NCBI RefSeq assembly: GCF_034376665.1
Contig: NZ_JAXMJI010000059.1
Span: 1-20,726 of the forward strand
Reading direction: 5' to 3'
Length of the DNA: 20,726 nucleotides
Source of the DNA: Allopontixanthobacter sp034376665
Lineage (GTDB): Bacteria; Pseudomonadota; Alphaproteobacteria; Sphingomonadales; Sphingomonadaceae
Position 1 is the stretch's first letter. Each line of letters starts with the position of its first letter. Below are positions 6,753 through 13,515 of the stretch, piece by piece. A program made the position numbers and the translations under genes. The notes beneath the pieces are model-generated. The model worked only from the letters and a program-made list of their open reading frames with translations. It searched no databases and was not told where the DNA came from.

Positions 6753-9209
6753 ATGAGCAAGTGGATCGGAGCCGCTGCCTGGAGCGCGAAGGAAGCCCGC
6801 GCGGGCGACCGGCTGCCCTATGCCCGGCTCATCGACCAGCACACCATGCTGCTGCGCGATGGATCGGTGATGACGGCGATCCAGGTGCCGGGCCTGCTGT
6901 TCGAAACCGAGGACAGCGCGGCGCTGAATGCCCATGCCGCGGCGCGGGAGGTCATGCTGCGCAGCACGCTGGACGCACGCTTTGCGCTGTATCACCACAT
7001 CATCCGCCGGCGGGTGGAAATCGATCTCGAAGCCGAATTCGACGATGCGCTGTCGGCCCATATCGATGCGCGGTGGAAACAGCGGCTGGGCAGCGGATCG
7101 CTGTTCATCAACGACCAGTTCATTACGCTGATCCGTCGGCCCGCGCGGGGCAAGGCAGGCTTGGCAGAGCGGCTGGCGAAAATGTGGAACCGCGCCACTC
7201 GTTCTGGGGGCCAAACCGAAGTCGAGGCTGACCCCCGGGACATCCGCAGCCTGAAAGCCGCCGCGACCGGAATGATCGCCTCTCTCGGGGCCTATAACGC
7301 GCAATTGCTGGGCGATTATACCGGATCGACCGACCGGACGAACAACGAAATTCTCGAACTGCTGAGCGCGCTGTATAACGGCGAGATGCGGCCCGTGCGC
7401 CGCCCTTCGGACGATACCGATATCGGCCAGATGCTGCCCTATCGCCGGGCCAGTTTCGGGCTGGATGCGATGGAGCTGCGCGGCAGCGGCGCGCCCGATT
7501 TTTCCGCCATGCTCAGCCTGAAGGATTATCCCGACGCGACCTCGCCGGGCCTGCTGGACGGGCTGCTGCGGCTGCCCTGTGAGATGATTGTCAGCGAAAG
7601 CTACGCCCCGTCCGAACGCCAGACCGCGCGCGAGCGGATGGATCTGGCTATCCGGCGGCTGCGATCGGTGGACGAAGATGCCGCTGCCGAACGCGCCGAC
7701 ATGCTCGCCGCGCGTGATGCGCTGGGCAATGGCGCGGTGGGTTTCGGGGATCATCACCTGTCGGTCCAGGTCCGCGCGCCCGATCTGGCGCAGCTCGACG
7801 AAGCGACCGCCGCCTGCGCCGCCGCGCTGGCCGATACCGGCGCGATCGTAGTCCGCGAGGACACCAATCTCGAGCCCGCCTTCTGGGCGCAGTTCCCGGG
7901 CAACGAACATTATATCGTCCGCCGCGCGATGATTTCGAGCGCCAATATGGCCAGCTTCGGATCGCTCCACGGCTTTGCCCTGGGTCAGGCGAGCGGCAAC
8001 CATTGGGGGGACGCTGTCACGCTGCTGCAAACCACCAGCGCGACCCCGTTCTTCTTCAATTTCCACCACGGCGATCTCGGCAATTTCTCGGTCATCGGCC
8101 CGTCCGGTTCGGGCAAGACCGTGGTGATGAATTTCCTCGCCGCGCAGGCCCAGAAGTTCAAGCCGCGCACGATCCTGTTCGACAAGGACCGCGGCGCGGA
8201 ATTGTTCGTCCGCGGGATTGGCGGGCGGTATGACCGGATCAGCGCGGGCGAACCGACCGGTTTCAACCCGCTGTCCTTGCCCGATACGGCAGCGAACCGC
8301 GCATTCCTGCGCGACTGGCTCGGCGTATTGCTGAAGGCGGAGGGACCGGAGGAACTGGCGACCATCGCGCAGGCTGTCGATGCCACCTATGGCAACGATC
8401 CCTCGCTGCGCCGCCTGCGCCATTTCAAGGAACTGCTTTCCGGTGCGCGCCGCCCGCAGCCGGGCGATTTGTCCGACCGGCTTTCGGCGTGGATCATGGA
8501 GGGCGAGAACAACTGGCTGTTCGACAATGCCGAAGACCGGCTGGACCTGAGCAACCGGGTGCTCGGCTTCGACATGACTGCGCTGCTGGAAAATCCGCGG
8601 TTGCGCACACCGACGATGATGTATCTGTTCCACCGGATCGAAGAACGGCTGGACGGGCATCCGACCATGATCCTGATCGACGAAGGCTGGAAAGCGCTGG
8701 ACGACGATGTCTTCGCCGCGCGCATTCGCGACTGGCTCAAGACGCTGCGCAAACGCAATGCTCTGGTCGGTTTCGCCACCCAGAGCGCCCGCGATGCGCT
8801 GGAAAGCCGTATTTCCACCGCGCTGGTGGAGCAGACCGCGACGATGATCTTCATGCCCAATTCGCGCGCCCGGCCGGAAGATTACTGCGATGGTTTCGGG
8901 CTGACCGAACACGAATTGGCGCTGATCCGCACGCTGCCAGCGCATAGCCGCTGCTTCCTGGTGCGCCAGCCCGACGCCTCGGTGGTCGTCCGGCTCGATA
9001 TGTCCAACGCGCCCGAAGTGCTGACCATACTGTCGGGCCGTGAAAGCTCCGTCAGGAGGCTGGACGTGCTGCGCGCGGCACTGGGCGACAATCCGGCGGA
9101 CTGGTATCCGGCGCTGACCGGGCAGGCCTGGCCCGGCGGCAATAGCGCAGAGCCGGACATCGACCTGCCGGAAATCGGCGAACTGCCGATGCAGCAGGCG
9201 GCCGAGTGA
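6753..9209 (+). CDS. virB4: VirB4 type IV secretion ATPase
   Basis: This 818-residue protein is the large hexameric ATPase that powers pilus assembly and substrate movement at the inner membrane. The N-terminal half (about 1-400) is the CagE/TrbE/VirB family domain. The C-terminal half is a RecA-like motor with Walker A GPSGSGKT at 449-456 and Walker B MILIDEGW at 639-646, followed by KTLRKRNALVGFATQSARD, a conserved VirB4 stretch. All expected catalytic residues are present and length is normal. The ATG has GAGGAGG (6735-6741) 11 nt upstream. A 39-bp gap separates it from virB3, and its TGA overlaps the GTG start of virB6 by 4 nt. Confidence 0.95.
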   Translation: MSKWIGAAAWSAKEARAGDRLPYARLIDQHTMLLRDGSVMTAIQVPGLLFETEDSAALNAHAAAREVMLRSTLDARFALYHHIIRRRVEIDLEAEFDDALSAHIDARWKQRLGSGSLFINDQFITLIRRPARGKAGLAERLAKMWNRATRSGGQTEVEADPRDIRSLKAAATGMIASLGAYNAQLLGDYTGSTDRTNNEILELLSALYNGEMRPVRRPSDDTDIGQMLPYRRASFGLDAMELRGSGAPDFSAMLSLKDYPDATSPGLLDGLLRLPCEMIVSESYAPSERQTARERMDLAIRRLRSVDEDAAAERADMLAARDALGNGAVGFGDHHLSVQVRAPDLAQLDEATAACAAALADTGAIVVREDTNLEPAFWAQFPGNEHYIVRRAMISSANMASFGSLHGFALGQASGNHWGDAVTLLQTTSATPFFFNFHHGDLGNFSVIGPSGSGKTVVMNFLAAQAQKFKPRTILFDKDRGAELFVRGIGGRYDRISAGEPTGFNPLSLPDTAANRAFLRDWLGVLLKAEGPEELATIAQAVDATYGNDPSLRRLRHFKELLSGARRPQPGDLSDRLSAWIMEGENNWLFDNAEDRLDLSNRVLGFDMTALLENPRLRTPTMMYLFHRIEERLDGHPTMILIDEGWKALDDDVFAARIRDWLKTLRKRNALVGFATQSARDALESRISTALVEQTATMIFMPNSRARPEDYCDGFGLTEHELALIRTLPAHSRCFLVRQPDASVVVRLDMSNAPEVLTILSGRESSVRRLDVLRAALGDNPADWYPALTGQAWPGGNSAEPDIDLPEIGELPMQQAAE

Positions 9210-10435
9210 ACGTCAACTGCCAGGATGCCGCAAATGCGGTCGGCAACGGCGTAGCTGCCGCGCTGCAGGGCGTCGATTGCGTCGCTGCGGAAATGACCGG
9301 CGAAGCATTCGGGCGGCTGTTCGCCCCCGGCGGCGCGCTGGGGCCGGTGCTGACGATCCTGCTGGGGCTGTTCATCGCGCTGTTCGCGATCGGTCTGCTG
9401 CTGGGCCGGACCAATCTCAGCGTGCGTTCGATGGTGCCGCGGATGATCACCCTCGGCCTCGTGGTGACCTTCGCAACCAGCTGGATCGCGTATCAGGCGG
9501 TGGTGTGGAACCTGGCGATTGCCGCACCGGACTATCTCGCCTCGACCCTGACCGGCGATGCAGGCTCCGCCACGACGACCTTTGCCAACAAGATCGACGT
9601 CGTGTTTACTGCCATCGAGCAAGCCACCACGACGCAAGCTGGCGGGCAGGAAGGCGCGGGCGCGGGCGCGGGCGAGAACATTTCCGCATTTTCGCCCAAG
9701 GGGATGCTGTGGCTCGGCGCAATGCTGCTGCTGCTGGGCACCGTCGGGGTGCTGGTGACCGCGCGCATCGGGCTGGCGGTGCTGGTCGCGCTGGGGCCGG
9801 TCTTCGTTGTCATGGCGCTGTTCAACGGCACGCGCGGGCTTTTCACCGGCTGGCTCAAGGGCGTGGTGATGCTGGCGCTGACGCCGCTGTTTGCAGTGCT
9901 CGGCGGCAGCGTGATGCTGGAACTGGCGGTCCCGGTGCTGTCCTCCCTCGCGCTGACCCCCGGCGAGGTTGCCGCGCGGCCGGCGATGGCGTTCTTCATG
10001 ATCGGCGCGGTGCATGTCGCGCTGATGATCATGGTGTTGAAGGTTTCGGCCACGATGGTGTCCGGCTGGCGGGTGTTCGGACTGGTGCCGGACAGGCTTG
10101 CGGAGGGCGGAACCCAGACGGTTTACACCATTGCGCAGACCGGCGGCGTGGCGGGTCAGGCCCCGGTCCCGGCCGGTAGCACCGTCGGTTCGCCCTCGCG
10201 GCAGATACCCATTTCGGCGGTGACGACCGGCGCCCCGGCCAACGATCCAGGCACCGGTCTGGCCCCCGCCGCATCGCGCGAAACGCGGATATTCACCAAT
10301 GCCGCCGGTTCCGGCCAGGTTCAGCCGCTCACCGGCAATCCCTCCCGTACCCGAGGTATCGGCACCCGGTTCCGATCGCCCGGTACCAAGCCCGCTGCTG
10401 CCGCCGGTAATTCCAAGACGGAGACGTTCCAATGA
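9206..10435 (+). CDS. virB6: VirB6/TrbL polytopic membrane channel protein
   Basis: This 409-residue protein starts at a GTG overlapping the virB4 stop (GTGA). Hydrophobic segments lie at about 46-67, 82-107, 167-206 (long enough for two spans), 217-250 and 261-285, giving five or six membrane helices. A Gly/Ala-rich loop (145-157, AGGQEGAGAGAGE) separates the two halves. VirB6/TrbL proteins form the inner-membrane part of the translocation path. After about residue 300 the chain becomes a soluble tail rich in Pro, Ser, Thr and Gly with many Arg; such C-terminal extensions are known in some VirB6 proteins, but this one has no recognisable domain. There is no virB5 between virB4 and this gene. 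The end overlaps virB9 by ATGA. Confidence 0.85.
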   Translation: MNVNCQDAANAVGNGVAAALQGVDCVAAEMTGEAFGRLFAPGGALGPVLTILLGLFIALFAIGLLLGRTNLSVRSMVPRMITLGLVVTFATSWIAYQAVVWNLAIAAPDYLASTLTGDAGSATTTFANKIDVVFTAIEQATTTQAGGQEGAGAGAGENISAFSPKGMLWLGAMLLLLGTVGVLVTARIGLAVLVALGPVFVVMALFNGTRGLFTGWLKGVVMLALTPLFAVLGGSVMLELAVPVLSSLALTPGEVAARPAMAFFMIGAVHVALMIMVLKVSATMVSGWRVFGLVPDRLAEGGTQTVYTIAQTGGVAGQAPVPAGSTVGSPSRQIPISAVTTGAPANDPGTGLAPAASRETRIFTNAAGSGQVQPLTGNPSRTRGIGTRFRSPGTKPAAAAGNSKTETFQ

Positions 10436-11235
10436 CCCGCGCCCTTACCCTCGCGCCCCTGCTGTCCGGTCTGCTTGCCGCCAGCCTGCTGGCCGCGCCT
10501 GCCGCCTTCGCGCAGGACGCGCGGCTGGTGGAACGGCTGTACGATCCCGCCGAAGTTGTCCGTATCGACGGGCGAACCAAGGTTCAGGCCACCATCGCCT
10601 TCGCCGAGGACGAGCGGATCGAGAACGTCGCCATCGGCGATTCCGAAGCCTGGCAGGTGACCCCCAACAAGCGCGCCGATTTGCTGTTCATCAAGCCGCT
10701 TTCCCCCACGGCGCGTACCAACATGACGGTGGTGACCGACCGGCGAACCTATCTGTTCGATCTCGTCGCCAGCCCGCGGGCGCAGCCGCTGTATGTGCTG
10801 CGCTTCACCTACCCGCCGGAGCCTGAGCCCGAACAGCCGGTGCTGGACGGCTCCGCCAGTGCTGCTGAAATGGCCGCGGCAACCGATCCTTATGCCGTGG
10901 TCGATCCCGCACAGCTGAACTTCGAATGGGCGCGGAAGGGCGACCGCAACCTGTTGCCCTCCCGCACCTATGACGATGGCAACGCCACGTTCCTGACCTG
11001 GCCCGATGGTCAGGGAATTCCCGCAATCCTGGTCAAGGACCATGAGGGTACCGAAGGACCGGTGAACTTTGCCGTACGCGGCAATGTGATCGTGGTGGAC
11101 GGTGTCCCGGCGGAGATTGTCCTGCGCTCGGGCGACAGCCTCGCCACGCTGATCAACGAAGGTCCGCCGCGTCCGGTGGTGACCTCGCCTTCCGCCGCCG
11201 CCTCCAATATCTTCGCGCAAGCAAAAGGATCGTGA
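10432..11235 (+). CDS. virB9: VirB9/TrbG/CagX outer-membrane core component
   Basis: This 267-residue exported protein has a signal peptide (residues 1-24, AFA-QD). The N-terminal domain (about 25-130) carries DGRTKVQATIAFAEDERIENVAIGD and LLFIKPLSPTARTNMTVVTDRR, typical of VirB9. An acidic Pro-rich linker (PPEPEPEQP) follows, then the C-terminal CagX beta-sandwich, including LPSRTYDDGNATFLTW, from about residue 160. VirB9 and VirB10 build the ring spanning the periplasm and outer membrane; this ring usually contains the small lipoprotein VirB7 too, for which no gene is visible here. The ATG overlaps the virB6 stop by 4 nt. Confidence 0.93.
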   Translation: MTRALTLAPLLSGLLAASLLAAPAAFAQDARLVERLYDPAEVVRIDGRTKVQATIAFAEDERIENVAIGDSEAWQVTPNKRADLLFIKPLSPTARTNMTVVTDRRTYLFDLVASPRAQPLYVLRFTYPPEPEPEQPVLDGSASAAEMAAATDPYAVVDPAQLNFEWARKGDRNLLPSRTYDDGNATFLTWPDGQGIPAILVKDHEGTEGPVNFAVRGNVIVVDGVPAEIVLRSGDSLATLINEGPPRPVVTSPSAAASNIFAQAKGS

Positions 11236-11237
11236 CC

Positions 11238-12347
11238 ATGCGCCTCGCGTCCAGCAATCTCGCACGCAATGCCACGAACGATACGGCCGCCGATGTCGAT
11301 CCGCGCGAACAGGAAACGGCGGAGATCATCGATCTCGCCAGCCGCAATTCCTTCCCGGCGGTTACCCAGCGCAAGAACCGTTCCGACGGCCTCGGCCTTG
11401 CCGCCGGGGTGGCAATTGTCGGGCTGATCGGTGCGGTCACGCTGTGGAGCATGAATTCCGCCCGGATTGCCGAGCCGGAAGGTGTCGGCAATCCGCAGAT
11501 CGCGCCGGCCGCTCCCGCTCCGGAACCGATCCAGCCTGTTGCCGCGGCGGTTCCACAAACGATCCAGCCGATGGCCGACCCCGCGCCCGCGCCGGTCTAT
11601 GCCAATCCGCCGATGGCCAATCCGGGCGTGGCGATGAACCCCTATGCCAGTCCGACCGTGGTGTTCGACGCGAGCGGCGCGGCGGTCCCGCTGGTCATGG
11701 CACCTACGCCCGGGGCGGCGAGCGCGCCCGCCACCGGCGGAAGCGCGAGCGATTTCGCCAGCCGTATCGGGGGCGTGGGCGGCGCCACCGCTCAGGCTGT
11801 CGCGATGAGCAATCCGCAGACCACGGTCACGCAGGGCACATTGATCCCGGCGATCCTCGAAACCGCGATCGAAACCGACGTGCCGGGCTATGTCCGGGCA
11901 GTGGTCAGCCAGGACGTGCGCAGTTTTGACGGCAAGAATATCCTCGTTCCGCGCAGTTCGCGGCTGATCGGGCAATACCAGTCCGGCCTGCAGGGCGGGC
12001 AGAAGCGCGCCTATGTCATCTGGACGCGACTGATCCGGCCCGATGGCGCGTCGGTCAACCTTGCATCCCCGGCGGTCGGGTTTGACGGCACCACCGGGTT
12101 GGCGGGCGACGTGAACAGCCATTTCTTCAAGCGCTTCGGTTCGGCCATGCTGCTGTCGGTAATCGGCGGGCTGACCGCAGTCGCGTCCAGCGGAACGTCG
12201 GTAATCCTCGGCGGCGGGCAGAGCGCGGCGTCCACGGCGCTGCAGCAGGACGGACAAATCAGCCCGACCGTGCGGGTGCGCCAGGGCGAACCGATCCGGG
12301 TGTTCACCGCGCGCGATCTGGATTTCTCGCAGGTTTCCGGAAGTTGA
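11238..12347 (+). CDS. virB10: VirB10/TrbI core-complex protein
   Basis: This 369-residue protein spans the envelope and senses ATPase activity in VirB systems. The first ~50 residues are polar and cytoplasmic. One membrane helix follows (GLGLAAGVAIVGLIGAVTLW, about 50-69), then a long Pro/Ala-rich periplasmic linker (about 80-165). The C-terminal TrbI barrel begins near TLIPAILETAIETDVPGY and includes GQYQSGLQGGQKRAYVIWTR, with the hydrophobic outer-membrane antenna region near FGSAMLLSVIGGLTAV. I prefer the ATG at 11238, with AAGGA (11225-11229) 8 nt upstream. The GTG at 11232, overlapping the virB9 stop, is 2 nt from that ribosome site and adds only two residues. Confidence 0.92.
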   Translation: MRLASSNLARNATNDTAADVDPREQETAEIIDLASRNSFPAVTQRKNRSDGLGLAAGVAIVGLIGAVTLWSMNSARIAEPEGVGNPQIAPAAPAPEPIQPVAAAVPQTIQPMADPAPAPVYANPPMANPGVAMNPYASPTVVFDASGAAVPLVMAPTPGAASAPATGGSASDFASRIGGVGGATAQAVAMSNPQTTVTQGTLIPAILETAIETDVPGYVRAVVSQDVRSFDGKNILVPRSSRLIGQYQSGLQGGQKRAYVIWTRLIRPDGASVNLASPAVGFDGTTGLAGDVNSHFFKRFGSAMLLSVIGGLTAVASSGTSVILGGGQSAASTALQQDGQISPTVRVRQGEPIRVFTARDLDFSQVSGS

Positions 12348-12354
12348 TGCCGGG

Positions 12355-13380
12355 ATGAGCGCGGACATCCATCCTTTCCAGGCCGACGAAGCCCGCCAGG
12401 CTGCGGCGGTTGCGGAGCGCAGCGTCTATCTCGACGCCTATCTCGCACCGTTCCGCCAATGGCTCGACCGGGATACGATTACCGAAATCATGGTCAACCG
12501 GCCCGGCGAAGTGTGGATCGAAGACGCCGCGTCGCCGGGAATGCAGCGGCTGGAAGTGCCGGAAATCGACGACCGGCTGATCCAGCGGCTGGCCGAACAG
12601 GTCGCCCGGGTCAGCCATCAGGGCATCAACCGCGAACATCCGCTGCTGGGGGCGACCTTGCCTGCCGGACCCGGCCAGACCGGTGCGCGCGTCCAGTTTT
12701 GCGGACCGCCCGCCGCGCGCAAGCATTGGGTGATGGCGATCCGCCGGCATCGCCGTCTCGACCTGCCGCTTGATGCCTATGACGCGGGACCGCTGGCGCC
12801 GCCGCAGCAACCCGCGATGCCCGATCCGCAGCTGGAACCGATCGCCTATCTGCGCGCGGCGATCCGGCAGCGGCAGACGATCCTGATTTCCGGCGGCACC
12901 TCGACCGGGAAGACGACGTTTCTCAACGCCATGCTCGGCGAGATTCCGCGGCACGAACGGGTCGTGCTGGTGGAGGACACGCCGGAGCTGAAGCTGCCGG
13001 GGGAAAACGGCGTGGGGCTAGTCGCGGTCAAGGGCGAGCTCGGCGAGGCAAAGGTTACCGCCAACGAATTGCTGCAGGCGGCGCTGCGCCTGCGCCCCGA
13101 CCGGATCGTGCTGGGCGAACTCCGCGGCGCGGAAAGTGTCAGCTTCCTGCGCGCGATCAACACCGGCCACCCGGGCAGTTTCTCGACCATTCACGCCAAC
13201 AGCCTGCCCGGCGCGCTCGAACACTTGGCGCTGATGGTCATGCAGACCGGGATCGGCCTGACCCGGAGCGACACCATTGCCTATGCGGCCTCGGTGATCG
13301 ACGTGTTCGTGCAACTCGGCCGCGATGGACAGGGCAAACGCGGGATTACGCAAATTGCGAAAAGCAGCGATCTGGTTTGA
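12355..13380 (+). CDS. virB11: VirB11 hexameric traffic ATPase
   Basis: This 341-residue protein belongs to the VirB11/PilT secretion ATPase family and acts on the cytoplasmic face of the inner membrane. The N-terminal domain carries WLDRDTITEIMVNRPGEVWIE. The C-terminal motor has Walker A GGTSTGKTT (180-188), the Asp box VVLVEDTPEL, the Walker B region LRPDRIVLGELRGAE, and the His box TGHPGSFSTIHAN. All nucleotide-binding elements look intact and length is normal. It begins 7 bp after virB10, so it closes the operon; 135 bp of non-coding sequence then separates it from ppk. Intact VirB4 and VirB11 argue that the system is energised and not a relic. Confidence 0.95.
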   Translation: MSADIHPFQADEARQAAAVAERSVYLDAYLAPFRQWLDRDTITEIMVNRPGEVWIEDAASPGMQRLEVPEIDDRLIQRLAEQVARVSHQGINREHPLLGATLPAGPGQTGARVQFCGPPAARKHWVMAIRRHRRLDLPLDAYDAGPLAPPQQPAMPDPQLEPIAYLRAAIRQRQTILISGGTSTGKTTFLNAMLGEIPRHERVVLVEDTPELKLPGENGVGLVAVKGELGEAKVTANELLQAALRLRPDRIVLGELRGAESVSFLRAINTGHPGSFSTIHANSLPGALEHLALMVMQTGIGLTRSDTIAYAASVIDVFVQLGRDGQGKRGITQIAKSSDLV

Positions 13381-13403
13381 GGGTTCACGCCCTGCGGTGA
13401 ATA

Positions 13404-13419
13404 TGACACCCATGTGTCA
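13404..13419. promoter_or_regulatory. Palindrome TGACAC-CCAT-GTGTCA upstream of ppk
   Basis: A perfect 6-bp inverted repeat with a 4-bp spacer lies in the 135-bp gap between virB11 and ppk, about 100 bp before the ppk start. Each arm resembles a Pho half-site, but the arms are inverted, whereas PhoB normally binds direct repeats. It could be the operator of a dimeric regulator. It starts 23 bp after the virB11 stop; no T-run follows, so a terminator is unlikely. Confidence 0.4.
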
Positions 13420-13463
13420 GGCAGCATCTCGGGATTTACACGCGTGATCGAGCGCTCCAATCG

Positions 13464-13477
13464 TGACACCCTGTCTT
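13464..13477. promoter_or_regulatory. Second TGACACCC/TGTC element upstream of ppk
   Basis: TGACACCC recurs here 60 bp after its first copy (13404-13411) and forms a smaller inverted repeat, GACA-CCC-TGTC (13465-13475). The recurrence at six helical turns in such a short gap suggests a paired operator for ppk. No regulator can be named from sequence alone. Confidence 0.3.
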
Positions 13478-13515
13478 CCCTTCGGAGTGACCCGCATCTT
13501 CGGCGGGCAGGAACC

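Noticed and set aside
6414..8945. 843-codon open frame on the minus strand opposite virB3-virB4
   Set aside because: It is a shadow of the GC-rich virB4 codons: its composition is dominated by Arg, Gln, Gly and His, with no domain, while the plus strand encodes an intact VirB4 with both Walker motifs.
8882..10432. 516-codon minus-strand frame opposite virB6
   Set aside because: It is antisense to a clear polytopic membrane protein; the composition is His/Arg/Gln-rich, typical of reverse-strand artefacts.
5493..13380. Conjugative or integrative element
   Set aside because: No relaxase, coupling protein, integrase, replication gene or partition gene is visible, and the operon sits next to the housekeeping genes ppk-ppx.
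13414..13515. In-frame GTG extension of ppk by 34 residues
   Set aside because: No ribosome site precedes it, the added residues have no PPK1 similarity, and the ATG at 13516 gives a normal-length protein.
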